The notes under the pieces were generated by a model that was not told where the DNA came from, ran no database searches, and saw nothing but the letters and a program-made list of their open reading frames with translations. The position numbers and the translations under genes are program-made. A stretch of DNA of 64,000 bases from DAIOXA01 sp050949165 (GTDB taxonomy: Bacteria > Bacillota > Proteinivoracia > UBA4975), in assembly GCA_050949165.1 (NCBI GenBank), contig JBMNFF010000001.1:682001-746000 (forward strand). The letters are read 5' to 3'. Below are positions 7,242 through 16,331 of the stretch, piece by piece; the first letter of the stretch is position 1; each line of letters opens with the position of its first letter.

Positions 7242-9110
7242 CTATATCACCCGCACGCTGGTATTGGGCGCCAGAAGTTTAAAGATCTCCTCTACGTTGA
7301 TTTTCGCAGGACTGTTGGTAAAGCTCAAATCCCGGAATACTGCACGGGTAGCCAGCCCTGCCCTTTCGGGGCTGCCGCAGCGCCGGGCAATTTCCTTAAC
7401 TGCATCACTGCTTATATTCTTATCAAAGCAAGCGAAGAGGTCCCCATCATTATAGATATGAACAGTGAACCCATCAATCTGCTCCTGGGTATGGGGCATA
7501 GACAAGGGCAAACCCCAATCCAGCAGACAGGCATAGAGCAGGTCCATATCGTTGCGATCTTCCTTGATATTATCCTCCAGGGCCGAAAGCATGTCCTGGC
7601 TATACTCTCCGGCGGAATAATACACATCCCGCATGTTTGTGGAATCCAGCTTGAGGACCCGGAAGCCGATGTCCAAGTCCTGGGCCATCATCCCAGCCTC
7701 AGCCTTAATCTTCTCCCCCGCCCTGCGGATACGCTCCTTGCCAATTTCGCAAATGTTAGAATAGCCAGCTTTGGCAGCTTTTGTACCGGGTAGGCACTCT
7801 TCGGGTAGTTGCACCATAATAAATTTACGCTTGCCGCCCTTATCAGCATTATATTGCATTACAGCGTGAGCGGTAGAAGCCGATCCAGAAAAAAAGTCCA
7901 AAATTATGCTATCCTCTCCGGTATTCCCAAGTGTCAGCAATCTTAATAGCAGGCGAACAGGCTTAGGCCCATCAAACAAGCCTTGCCCGTCAAAAATGGA
8001 TACAACTTCTTGTGCTCCTTCTTGGCTATGGCCTACTTCTTTATGAAATAAAATTGATGTAGGGGTCATTCCTTCTTTTCGCAATTCCGATAAAAACCTC
8101 TTTATTCTAGGGGTGTTATTTCCGTCATGGCCGAACCAAATTCTGTTATCGTGGAGTCTATCGAAAAAAGCTTTTTTCGATAGACTCCAGCAGCGTCCTG
8201 CTGGAGGCTCAATTACACGCCCGGAGGGCGTTGTAATTGGATAATCATTTTCAGCAGTATAGGTTTTAACAGACATATCACTAGACATCCATACTCCTCG
8301 CGGGTCATTATCCGGATTAGAATAACGAGCATTCGCTTGCTCTGTTCTTTCAAGTCGCCCTATAGTAAATAAATTAGCAGACTTTGCGTACATCAGGACA
8401 TAATCATGACTACTAGAAACAAATTTAGCATCGTTCTTTGGTGAAAATGCTCTTTGCCAAATCAATTGAGAAATAAAATTACTCTCCCCAAAAACCTCAT
8501 CACATATCTTTCGTAATTGTGCGACCTCATTATCATCAATACTGATGAAAATTACCCCATCATTCCGGAGCAAATTCCTTGCCAGGATTAGTCTCGGATA
8601 CATCATACTGCACCAGTCAGAGTGAAAGCGCCCATTGCGCTCTGTATTGCGAAATAGTCTGTCGCCACCCTCATCATAAACGCCAGCTTCCTCATCGTAC
8701 TCGCCCTTGTCCCGAGTGAAGTTATCCCGGTACACAAAATCATTCCCGGTATTGTAAGGTGGGTCTATGTAAATCATCTTGACCTTGCCGAGATAACTCT
8801 CCTGCAGGAGCTTCAGCACGTCGAGGTTGTCGCCCTCAATATATAGATTTTCGGTCGTGTCCCAATTCTTGCTCTCGCCTTTGCAAGGGCGTAAAGTCTT
8901 GCGAATGGGTCTGCCTGCTTCAGCAATAGCAGCCCTTTTCCCCACCCAGGTAAACTCATATGCTTCATCCCCGTGTACTTCATCGCCCAACAATGAGCGC
9001 AACAGATCGAAATTTACCTTACCTTCAGTAACAACACCAGGGAATAGTTGAGATATTTTCTCAACATTTTTAGCTGTAATATCAACAGACTCAAAACGTA
9101 GTTTTTGCAT
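7242..9110 (-). CDS. mod: Type III DNA N6-adenine methyltransferase, Mod subunit
   Basis: A 622-residue beta-class adenine methyltransferase. Catalytic motif IV DPPY is at 116-119, followed by NTGNDFVYRD. The SAM-binding motif FSGS is at 407-410, so motif IV precedes motif I as in EcoP15I-type Mod. The region between (about 210-400) is the target recognition domain. Its codons are visibly more AT-rich than the flanks (about 7900-8500) and contain a cluster of perfect inverted repeats (8152-8239). Mod gives the system its sequence specificity and protects the host DNA. It follows the TIR gene by 12 bases and leads directly into the RhuM gene. Confidence 0.93.
   Translation of the reverse strand: MQKLRFESVDITAKNVEKISQLFPGVVTEGKVNFDLLRSLLGDEVHGDEAYEFTWVGKRAAIAEAGRPIRKTLRPCKGESKNWDTTENLYIEGDNLDVLKLLQESYLGKVKMIYIDPPYNTGNDFVYRDNFTRDKGEYDEEAGVYDEGGDRLFRNTERNGRFHSDWCSMMYPRLILARNLLRNDGVIFISIDDNEVAQLRKICDEVFGESNFISQLIWQRAFSPKNDAKFVSSSHDYVLMYAKSANLFTIGRLERTEQANARYSNPDNDPRGVWMSSDMSVKTYTAENDYPITTPSGRVIEPPAGRCWSLSKKAFFDRLHDNRIWFGHDGNNTPRIKRFLSELRKEGMTPTSILFHKEVGHSQEGAQEVVSIFDGQGLFDGPKPVRLLLRLLTLGNTGEDSIILDFFSGSASTAHAVMQYNADKGGKRKFIMVQLPEECLPGTKAAKAGYSNICEIGKERIRRAGEKIKAEAGMMAQDLDIGFRVLKLDSTNMRDVYYSAGEYSQDMLSALEDNIKEDRNDMDLLYACLLDWGLPLSMPHTQEQIDGFTVHIYNDGDLFACFDKNISSDAVKEIARRCGSPERAGLATRAVFRDLSFTNSPAKINVEEIFKLLAPNTSVRVI
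8152..8239. repeat. Run of three adjacent inverted repeats inside mod
   Basis: First, a 38-base perfect palindrome without loop at 8152-8189 (half-site TGGAGTCTATCGAAAAAAG). Second, a 9-bp stem with loop CGTC at 8185-8206 (CTCCAGCAG / CTGCTGGAG), sharing five bases with the first. Third, a 13-bp stem with one bulged base and loop GGA at 8210-8239 (CAATTACACGCCC / GGGCGTTGTAATTG). All lie within coding sequence, in the target recognition domain (codons about 290-320), and the reading frame stays open through them. No function is known to me. Confidence 0.9.
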
Positions 9111-9122
9111 TTATCTCCTCTC

Positions 9123-9902
9123 CTAATTGCGGTTTGCATCTATCAATTCAGCTATTTCATCAGCAATCTCATCAATGGTGTTAATCGCAGTGTTTCTAGC
9201 AAGCTTGTCCGCTAAAGATGGGCTGAAGTTCAGAACTTCTCTCTTAGTAATGTTGTGCCAAACAGGCAGCATAATTTGTTCTCCGGATATTGCTCTTGTT
9301 ATGATTCCATCCAATTCGTAATTAGTCCAACCCTTACTAATAAAATGTCTTGACAACACAACTATCCCGAACCTGCTGTTTGCCAAGCCTTTATCAATTT
9401 TCCGGCGAAGGCTATCACCTATTTTTAATTCAAATTCATCAAACCAAACGGTGATATTCCGTTCTAGAAGTGCAGTAGCTAGCGGTCGCACAACCTCATC
9501 CTTATCTTCTGATGCGTGTGATATGAAAACATCGTATTCAGGTTCACCGTTAATTTCTGAATTAATACCCCGGCTGCTATTGTGAATTAGCGAAGGTACA
9601 GAAGATAATGGTCTAGTATTTATTGTTGGTAAATGCTGAGGTAGAATGTTAACAGATGCTCTTACCGATCCCCCTAAACCACGCATGTCAACTGCAACAT
9701 GCCAATGGCTGGAATGTGTCGTTTGAAGTCGCACTGGCGATTTCGTAGCTAAACCACCGATATACCTGTAATTTCGTCCAGCTTTATAATTGTTAAAATT
9801 AGAACTGTCTAGTAATTGGACATTAGCAGCGTTTCCTGCTAAAGTAATCTCTACAGTTCGTCCTTTTTCAAGATATCCTAAATCATAATGGATAAACCTC
9901 AT
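9123..9902 (-). CDS. DUF1883-TIR domain protein (putative NADase effector)
   Basis: A 259-residue protein with an N-terminal DUF1883-like domain (about 1-88, HYDLGYLEKGRTVEI at the start) and a linker to about 120. A TIR domain follows (122 to about 245) with DVFISHASED and FELKIGDSLRRKI. The helix with SKGWTNYE contains the WxxxE pattern, with Glu196 in the place of the catalytic glutamate of NAD-cleaving TIR enzymes. TIR proteins in bacterial defence deplete NAD+ or make signalling nucleotides. ATG 9902 is chosen because AGGGAGGG lies just before it; a GTG 30 bases upstream has no such site. The gene is AT-rich compared with the chromosome and preceded by a 195-base gap, so it may be a later insertion with its own promoter. 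Confidence 0.85.
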   Translation of the reverse strand: MRFIHYDLGYLEKGRTVEITLAGNAANVQLLDSSNFNNYKAGRNYRYIGGLATKSPVRLQTTHSSHWHVAVDMRGLGGSVRASVNILPQHLPTINTRPLSSVPSLIHNSSRGINSEINGEPEYDVFISHASEDKDEVVRPLATALLERNITVWFDEFELKIGDSLRRKIDKGLANSRFGIVVLSRHFISKGWTNYELDGIITRAISGEQIMLPVWHNITKREVLNFSPSLADKLARNTAINTIDEIADEIAELIDANRN

Positions 9903-10097
9903 GATAGCCCTCCCTAATTTTTTCTCAAACACTTGCTGTCGACTGTTTACCTTTTTCTTGACGCTCTATCTTACATCTTCCTGCCTAGACCATTTTCGCT
10001 TGGTTAGTCATGTAATCTTACCAAAGTGATATTAGCAAAGCATGGCTCAGACTCCAAATCTATTTCCGGGTAGCATTAGCAGTAGTCCAATTTATAT

Positions 10098-11111
10098 CTA
10101 TCTTCTCTGGGTATACTCTGCTTTGATTTGGTTCAATGTGCCTGGATTACTTTTCATTACATTGATTTTATCAGCAAGAAACTGCAATGCAATATCCGAG
10201 AACTTATGCACTTTACCACTCTTGGATGTAGTAATCTCCAGATGGAATTTCTTCTGCCCTTTCATTTTATACTTCCACACTAGAGCCTGTATTTCATATG
10301 GTGTAATATTCAATTTTTGTGCAAGGTTTTTCTGAATATAGGGATACTGAATATCAGGTTCAATATCCGGCACAGGAATTTCTTCTGCTAAATCAATGTT
10401 TCCAGTGACCTTTAAAACAGGCTGTCCGTCTGTTTCACTAAAACTGCCCTCTTTTATAAATTTAGCCTTGCGCAAAACCTGTACTATAAGTCTCCTATCT
10501 ACTGCTACGTCAACGCCTGATGGCGTACTAAACGAACCCTTGTCGTAATTAATAATCCCTAGGTTAGCAGTTTCGCTCTTACGTATGACCTCGAATAGTT
10601 TTAAGATATTTTCCCTCTCTTTAGCCACTCGGTCAGCTATGATTCTATGCATTTCAGCGCACTTTATCTTCTCGCTTCTTGCTCTATACCGGTAAAACAC
10701 ATCACCGCTGGCAATTTTCTCGGAGCTCTCTGTCTTCTGTGCTACAATTGGCTTGCTCTCTGCTTCCTCAGTATAAATAAATCCTACCGATTTTTCTCCA
10801 ATTTCTACAATACCAGATTCGTACATGATTTCAGGAGCAAATAATGAATTTAGATACTCAGAAAACCTCTCCTGTGCAAAGTCCTTGAAAGCAGAGTTTA
10901 CCCCAACCAATTGCCGTGGATTATCTTTGATCCCGAAAATTATATAGCCACCACGGTTATTTGCGAACGCTGCCATAGTTTTTGCGTATTTGGCCCAACT
11001 TTTTTGGCCAAACGACTGTTTGTATTCCAAATCATTCCTTTCACGACTCGTTATGTAACCAGCGGAGCTGACGTTGCTAATTACACTTAAAACATACTCT
11101 TGATGGGTCAT
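10098..11111 (-). CDS. AlbA_2 (Schlafen-like, divergent AAA_4) domain protein
   Basis: A 337-residue protein. Residues about 24-140 match the AlbA_2/Schlafen-type domain: ERNDLEYKQSF, then AAFANNRGGYIIFGIKD and a domain end near GFIYTEEAESKP. A helical region (about 150-190) and a C-terminal part that could bind nucleic acid follow; the latter has PYEIQALVWKYK and a Lys-rich stretch. Such proteins occur in defence islands and near restriction genes; the molecular role is uncertain. Its ATG overlaps the stop of the DUF4391 gene by one base (TAATG), so the two are translationally coupled. Base composition is AT-rich, unlike the flanking chromosome. Confidence 0.8.
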   Translation of the reverse strand: MTHQEYVLSVISNVSSAGYITSRERNDLEYKQSFGQKSWAKYAKTMAAFANNRGGYIIFGIKDNPRQLVGVNSAFKDFAQERFSEYLNSLFAPEIMYESGIVEIGEKSVGFIYTEEAESKPIVAQKTESSEKIASGDVFYRYRARSEKIKCAEMHRIIADRVAKERENILKLFEVIRKSETANLGIINYDKGSFSTPSGVDVAVDRRLIVQVLRKAKFIKEGSFSETDGQPVLKVTGNIDLAEEIPVPDIEPDIQYPYIQKNLAQKLNITPYEIQALVWKYKMKGQKKFHLEITTSKSGKVHKFSDIALQFLADKINVMKSNPGTLNQIKAEYTQRR

Positions 11112-11755
11112 TACGTTAACCCCTCCAATTCTTTCCTAAGCCCCCTCAACTCACTGTTGAGGGCGACTTGGATGTTGAATTGCTTTTCTCGGCGTATTTT
11201 GTTCTCTAGTGCAGCAATCTCCCGTTGCAGCTTTTGTCGCCGCTCATCACGTTCCACCGCTTCCCTTAAATCGCCAGTCTGGTTTTGCAGCCTTTCTCCA
11301 GCAATCTGTCGGACGAAGTTTTCATACACTGCGTCCATATTCAGGCCTTCCAGTATTAGGGATAGCTTGTCCATTGGCTGCCACTGGGTATGGTAGTAGG
11401 CATTGAGCTTAAATTTGCCTGTATGGCTTTGCTCCTTATAACTGATCCAGGCTTGGGCCCTTTCTTGATAGATTAAGAGAAAAAGTATGTGGTAGGGGAT
11501 TTCCTTATCAATTAGGTGAAGCACCCGTCTATCCAGGCTGGGTTGGTTAAGATGAATTTCAATGACCTCTATCTCAGTTACAGCTTGGCCCGCGGCAATA
11601 TTAACCGTGCTGGGGGCAATTTTGTTCCTCCAGTATATTGCGCTGATCTGTTCGATGAATATCCGTTTAAGCTCAGGGGTTACGGGCAGGTTATCGTAGA
11701 ACTTCTGCTTGGGTATTTTACGATTAAAGACTGTGCTCTTAGGCAAGGCAAGCAT
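11111..11755 (-). CDS. DUF4391 domain protein
   Basis: A 214-residue protein resembling the DUF4391 family, which is found beside SNF2 helicases and restriction-modification genes. The first 140 residues form a mixed alpha/beta region (LPKSTVFNRKIPK at the start, QAVTEIEVIEIHL near 60). The last 65 are strongly charged and heptad-like, consistent with a coiled coil (about 150-212). No catalytic motif is visible. It starts 19 bases after the helicase stop and overlaps the next gene by one base. A structural or adaptor role for the neighbouring helicase is inferred from position only. Confidence 0.75.
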   Translation of the reverse strand: MLALPKSTVFNRKIPKQKFYDNLPVTPELKRIFIEQISAIYWRNKIAPSTVNIAAGQAVTEIEVIEIHLNQPSLDRRVLHLIDKEIPYHILFLLIYQERAQAWISYKEQSHTGKFKLNAYYHTQWQPMDKLSLILEGLNMDAVYENFVRQIAGERLQNQTGDLREAVERDERRQKLQREIAALENKIRREKQFNIQVALNSELRGLRKELEGLT

Positions 11756-11774
11756 GCAATCCCCCTCCCCTGAA

Positions 11775-14700
11775 TTAACGTACTACAAGGAAACAGACAA
11801 GCTCGAAATCATCCAGGCCTGAGATGGTAGTATTGAGGGCGGAAGTACCGCCACTCCTAAAAAGGCTGTCGATATCCCTTTCATCCTTTACGTGGATAAT
11901 GGAGCTAATAGCAGCGTTCAGCAACTCCGATAATCTTCGCATGTCTTTGCCGTCATTTGTTTCCCGATTGAAGGCCCGACATAACTCTGCCAGGGGTACG
12001 TTCCTCCCTTTGCAAAGGAGCCTCATCTTATCCAGCATTTCCTTGGGAGAAAGATGGTCGCAGACAACTTCACTATCATCAGAGATGTACACCATGTAAA
12101 AGGGGTGAAGGCGATTTTGGTTATCAATATTTACCCCGCCATTTATATTTTTCAGCACATAGATTACACCAGGAGGGGCCTCCTCTTGAGTGGAAACAAC
12201 GGCATGGAGTCCTAGGGGGACCTTGTCCATATCTCCATTAGCCTTAATGTAGTCCAATAAATCCAGGCGAAACTCATTGAGCCCTAAGTCCATTATAGAG
12301 ATACCTGATGACATTTCTTCTATATCTACTACTTCTTCTTGCAGGCGTTGGAGCTGAGCTTTGCGATATTCCAGGTCGCCTTTTTCCTCGACATTGATGG
12401 GATCATCATCTCCGGTGGAGGTCATGACTGATATCCTCATTCGAGTCTCTACCCGAGACTTGAGATTGATGTAATCATCCAGGGTCAAATCCGGCCAGAA
12501 ATTCACCAGCTGAATTCTGGCATTTTTGCTGCCAATCCGGTCAATCCGTCCAAACCGCTGGATTATACGGACAGGGTTCCAGTGGATATCATAATTGACC
12601 AGGTAGTCACAGTCCTGCAGGTTTTGCCCTTCAGAGATGCAATCGGTGGCAATAAGTATATCAATGTTATCGTTGGAATTGGGCATGAGTAGCGCTTTGT
12701 CCTTAGAAATTGGGGAAAAGCAGGTCAACACATTGTTGAAGGTGGCCCGGAATTTCGGAATTGTCGTCACGCCATCCACTGTACCGGTTATCATGGCAGT
12801 GTTTAGGCCATACTTAGCCTTTATATACTCGCTTATGTTCTGGTACAGGTACCGGCCAGTATCTTCGAAGGCAGAGAATATGAGAACCTTTTTGTTGCCC
12901 TCATTAATTGGATGCTCAATCTTATCCGTGAGTAGCTGCAGTAAGGTCTGTAGCTTGGTATCGTGCTCTGGAGTGATGTCGGCAATCATCAGGGTCAGCA
13001 ATTCCAAGATTTCCGAGTCTTGCTGTAATGCCGCCCTCCAGGAAATGTAGTCCATATCTCTCAGGTCGATTTTCGTCCGCTTATCGGTTGCCAAGAAATC
13101 AGTATTTTGGTCATCGTAATCGAAATCAGTGTCCTCAATATCAACCATTTCGACGTCGGCATTTCCACCAGCCTCAAACTCATCAATCTGGGCAATGGTA
13201 TCGTCAATTAACTTCCTTATCCGCTGGAGAGTAAGACTGAAGGCATAGACAGAGCTTTCCAGTCGCTTGAGTAAGTTAATGCTCATCAAGCGGCGTATGC
13301 CCATCTCTCGCCCGGCCCGGTTAATGTTGACTTCGGGATCAACGTACTTTTCTCGCCTGCTGGCAAGAACATAATCCGTTGGAATATAAATAGCAAGGTT
13401 CAGCTTAATAATCTCTTCATATATCTCATTATAGTTTATGGCATCATTTAAGTCGGTCAAGTTGGGCCGGAGGGATAACGGCGTTAGCCTTTCTGGGAAC
13501 TTACCTATTTCATCCATGTTATAGTATTTTTCAATATGCTTGCGGGAACGAGCAATGGTCACACTGTCCAGCAACTCAAAGAAGTCAAAGCTCAACATCT
13601 TCAATAGCGTAGCCGTCTTTCGTAGTTCCGGCGCTAATTCGCTCCAAGCATTAAACGCCCTTTGCGCATCGCGGAAGATTTCATCGATGGACTTCCTTGT
13701 ATTTAGTTTTTCGTTAATGTTACTGGCGTCACCTTCATAGGCCAGGGCGAGCTGATTGCGCAAGTCTGTAAAGCGGTTATTCACCGGGGTCGCAGACAGC
13801 ATCAGGACCTTAGTCTTTACGCCAGTGCGAATAACCTTATTCAGCAGCCTGAGATAACGATTCTCTCGGGCATCGTCCCCATAGGTTTGACCACCATTGC
13901 GGAAATTATGGGATTCATCGATAACCACCAGGTCGTAGTTGCCCCAGTTCAGGCGAGCTAAATCCAACCCGTTGGAATAGCCATGAGCCCTGGACAAGTC
14001 TGTATGATAGAGGACATCGTAGCGCAGCCGGTCAGCAGCTATGGGGTTATTTACATAGTTGTCCTTGTACGTGTTCCAGTTGTCTGCCAGTTTCTTTGGG
14101 CAAAGCACCAGCACTGACTTATTTCTGTTCTCGTAGTACTTAATTACAGAGAGGGCGGTAAAGGTCTTACCTAATCCAACACTGTCAGCGAGAATACAGC
14201 CATTGTATTTTTCCAGCTTGTTAATTATAGCCAGTGCTGCGTCCTTCTGAAAATCATATAAGAGCTGCCAAATCTTACTCTCTTTGAACCCTGTTGCCTC
14301 ATTGGGGAGCACATCCTCCGAGATGTCTTCTAAGAACTCATTGAATATATTGTACAGAGCCACGAAATACATAAACTCTGGAGAGTTCTCATTATAAGCA
14401 GCGGTAATGCTGTCTATTACCTCATCAGTAACATCCTGCAATTTAACCTTGTTATCCCAAATTCCATCGAACAACTTTATGTACTCCTGGCTATGGGGCG
14501 CTGTAAACTTGTTGACCATATTGTAACTGTAGTTGCCTCGCTCACAGCCAATATCTACTGTGGTAAATCCGGCCAGGGGCAAATATGTAACCTGTTGATT
14601 GCCAGATTCAATATTGAGGAAGCCACCCATGTTCTCGTGGGTGGTATTGGACTTAAAAGTAACCTTCTTTCTAATCCAATCGGCACACTCCCGGGCAATT

Positions 14701-14996
14701 GCCTTTTGGGTCAGTTCATTGCGTAGCTTGATTTCAAACTCCGTTCCGTATAGGCTGCGCTCTCGGTTTAGGCGGGGAATGTAAAATTCACGTTTTTCCT
14801 TGGGAGCTTTTTCAGTAACAAAGGCTGGTGAGGTAAAGATAAACCGCAACTCGTCTATTTCATCCAGCTGCTTCTTTAAGACTTGATAAGCATAGATAGA
14901 AAAACAGGCAGCGGCTATAGATACCCGACAACCCCTGCCCACTGTAGCAGCTAAATCATCTTTAACCACTTTATTAACATTATCGAAAATCTCCAT
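11775..14996 (-). CDS. SNF2-type DEAD/DEAH helicase with PLD-like N-terminal region
   Basis: A 1073-residue superfamily 2 helicase. Residues about 1-160 look like the phospholipase-D-like N-terminal module of such helicases, but no clear HxK catalytic pair is visible, so it may be non-catalytic. Motor motifs: SVGLGKT (272-278), DESHN (360-364), LSATPVNN, then the C-terminal half with KVLIFSAFEDTGRYL, IATDCISEGQNLQ and IQRFGRIDRIGS. ATG 14996 is chosen because GGGGGTGGGAG precedes it closely; TTG 15011 lies upstream of that site. It is the first gene of the seven-gene defence operon. It probably moves along DNA to license or remodel a restriction complex; that is inference. Confidence 0.88.
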   Translation of the reverse strand: MEIFDNVNKVVKDDLAATVGRGCRVSIAAACFSIYAYQVLKKQLDEIDELRFIFTSPAFVTEKAPKEKREFYIPRLNRERSLYGTEFEIKLRNELTQKAIARECADWIRKKVTFKSNTTHENMGGFLNIESGNQQVTYLPLAGFTTVDIGCERGNYSYNMVNKFTAPHSQEYIKLFDGIWDNKVKLQDVTDEVIDSITAAYNENSPEFMYFVALYNIFNEFLEDISEDVLPNEATGFKESKIWQLLYDFQKDAALAIINKLEKYNGCILADSVGLGKTFTALSVIKYYENRNKSVLVLCPKKLADNWNTYKDNYVNNPIAADRLRYDVLYHTDLSRAHGYSNGLDLARLNWGNYDLVVIDESHNFRNGGQTYGDDARENRYLRLLNKVIRTGVKTKVLMLSATPVNNRFTDLRNQLALAYEGDASNINEKLNTRKSIDEIFRDAQRAFNAWSELAPELRKTATLLKMLSFDFFELLDSVTIARSRKHIEKYYNMDEIGKFPERLTPLSLRPNLTDLNDAINYNEIYEEIIKLNLAIYIPTDYVLASRREKYVDPEVNINRAGREMGIRRLMSINLLKRLESSVYAFSLTLQRIRKLIDDTIAQIDEFEAGGNADVEMVDIEDTDFDYDDQNTDFLATDKRTKIDLRDMDYISWRAALQQDSEILELLTLMIADITPEHDTKLQTLLQLLTDKIEHPINEGNKKVLIFSAFEDTGRYLYQNISEYIKAKYGLNTAMITGTVDGVTTIPKFRATFNNVLTCFSPISKDKALLMPNSNDNIDILIATDCISEGQNLQDCDYLVNYDIHWNPVRIIQRFGRIDRIGSKNARIQLVNFWPDLTLDDYINLKSRVETRMRISVMTSTGDDDPINVEEKGDLEYRKAQLQRLQEEVVDIEEMSSGISIMDLGLNEFRLDLLDYIKANGDMDKVPLGLHAVVSTQEEAPPGVIYVLKNINGGVNIDNQNRLHPFYMVYISDDSEVVCDHLSPKEMLDKMRLLCKGRNVPLAELCRAFNRETNDGKDMRRLSELLNAAISSIIHVKDERDIDSLFRSGGTSALNTTISGLDDFELVCFLVVR

Positions 14997-15042
14997 ATCT
15001 CCCACCCCCAAGGTCTAAGCCAAACTCTAAATTGTTACCCTA

Positions 15043-15072
15043 ATCATACCAATTATTATCTGCACTATACAA
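15043..15072 (-). promoter_or_regulatory. Candidate promoter of the defence operon
   Basis: On the minus strand TTGTAT (15067-15072), an 18-base spacer and TATGAT (15043-15048), 47 bases before the helicase start. The -10 match is good, the -35 weak. Confidence 0.4.
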
Positions 15073-15135
15073 GGGGGTTCCGGGCTCTTAAGGACTGCCA
15101 GAGAAGGCTGAGCCTAGCCGACCTGCCATAATCAA

Positions 15136-15164
15136 TTGCCGCTACGGCCAAGACACTGTATAAT
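15136..15164 (+). promoter_or_regulatory. Sigma-A-type promoter of the lipoprotein gene
   Basis: TTGCCG (15136-15141), a 17-base spacer and a consensus TATAAT (15159-15164), 41 bases before the ATG. The gap 15073-15135 shows nothing further. Confidence 0.7.
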
Positions 15165-15205
15165 CCATATAGAGGCAAAATGTATGAAAATTACGGAGGT
15201 TAAAG

Positions 15206-16318
15206 ATGGGTCTATCAAAATCGGCCAAGATACGGGACACCGCAGCCGTCATTGCCCTTCTCGCCCTGATCATCCTGGGGGGCTGCGCCAACCCCCAAGA
15301 AGATAAATGCGTTACCTTCTGGGTGGTGTCCGGCACCAACCGCGGCGAGTCTTTCGCCCGCAACAGCCTGCGGGGGTATGACGCCACCGGACAACTGGCG
15401 GTCAAGGCTAATCTGCCGCACTACCATATATCCAGCCTGGCCATGGACAGCCAAGGGCGCCTCTGGCTGGGGCAGGCCTGGAACGATGCCAAGTCCAGCA
15501 ACCTGCTGCTGATCTGGGATGACGATGAGCTAATCGAAAAAGTCGAGGTGGGCATGCAACCGGAAGCCGGAATTATCCCCTTCGCCGGGGAAATGGTTGC
15601 TGGTTGCACCGAAGATGGCATGGGTTTTAGCCTTTGGTCAGTTAATCCCCGCTCCCTCGAGGGCAGGGAAGTTGTCGCCGTCGACAAGGAGCAAAGGGAT
15701 TTCCTCTTCCTCACCACCATCGCCGCCAACGAAGATTACTTGGTCGCCGCCGCCATTCACGACGCCCCCGGACCCGCAAATTCATCCCACTCCAGCATCT
15801 GGTGGTTTGACAGGGAGTTTAACCTCTGTGGCAGTAAGTACCTGGGGGTAAATTCGGCAATTTGGTCCATGGTGCCAATGCCAAATGGCAACTTCCTCCT
15901 CCTCAACAACAGCGCTTTTGAAGGGAGGCAGGGAGATGTTATGGTCTCGGACCTGTTGATCTTTGATCCCCGGGCAGGGGCAATTATCTGGGAATATATC
16001 GGCAGCGGCATTCCCTTTCGGGGCGTCGCCGAAGAAGGCAAGTATTATATCCTCGATAGAATCTGGTCTTCAACCCGCATCAATGCTGAGCGCAGCGTAA
16101 CCATCCTTGACGGCGATTCGGTGCGCACCATCCCCTTGCCCGACGATTTCGGCGCCGAAGATATTGCCGTTGCCGACGGCATTATCTACCTTGCCGCCTG
16201 GCAACGGGGGGATAATGCCGGCGATGGAGTCTACCGCCTGGACCCGGCGACGGGCGAGCTGAAACAAATCATCCGGCATTCAGATGCCAGCTCTGTGCTG
16301 GCAGTTCCACAAGAATAG
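15206..16318 (+). CDS. Secreted lipoprotein, probable beta-propeller-like protein
   Basis: A 370-residue protein with a lipoprotein signal: basic start, hydrophobic segment 13-24 and lipobox LGGC with Cys27. It would be lipid-anchored on the outer face of the membrane. The mature part has repeated short blocks of the type SSLAMDSQGRLWLG, MPNGNFLLLN and DIAVADGIIYLAAW spaced about 45-60 residues apart, suggesting blades of a beta-propeller (NHL or Vgb-like). I do not recognise a specific family and no catalytic residue stands out. GGAGGT (15195-15200) supports ATG 15206. The gene is monocistronic, with its own promoter and terminator, between the defence island and a sporulation gene group. 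Confidence 0.75.
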   Translation: MGLSKSAKIRDTAAVIALLALIILGGCANPQEDKCVTFWVVSGTNRGESFARNSLRGYDATGQLAVKANLPHYHISSLAMDSQGRLWLGQAWNDAKSSNLLLIWDDDELIEKVEVGMQPEAGIIPFAGEMVAGCTEDGMGFSLWSVNPRSLEGREVVAVDKEQRDFLFLTTIAANEDYLVAAAIHDAPGPANSSHSSIWWFDREFNLCGSKYLGVNSAIWSMVPMPNGNFLLLNNSAFEGRQGDVMVSDLLIFDPRAGAIIWEYIGSGIPFRGVAEEGKYYILDRIWSSTRINAERSVTILDGDSVRTIPLPDDFGAEDIAVADGIIYLAAWQRGDNAGDGVYRLDPATGELKQIIRHSDASSVLAVPQE

Positions 16319-16331
16319 TGGAGAACATAAA

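Noticed and set aside
9903..10097. Small plus-strand gene or RNA in the gap before the TIR gene
   Set aside because: No convincing start, ribosome site or stable fold; the region more likely holds a promoter for the TIR gene, which could not be pinned down.
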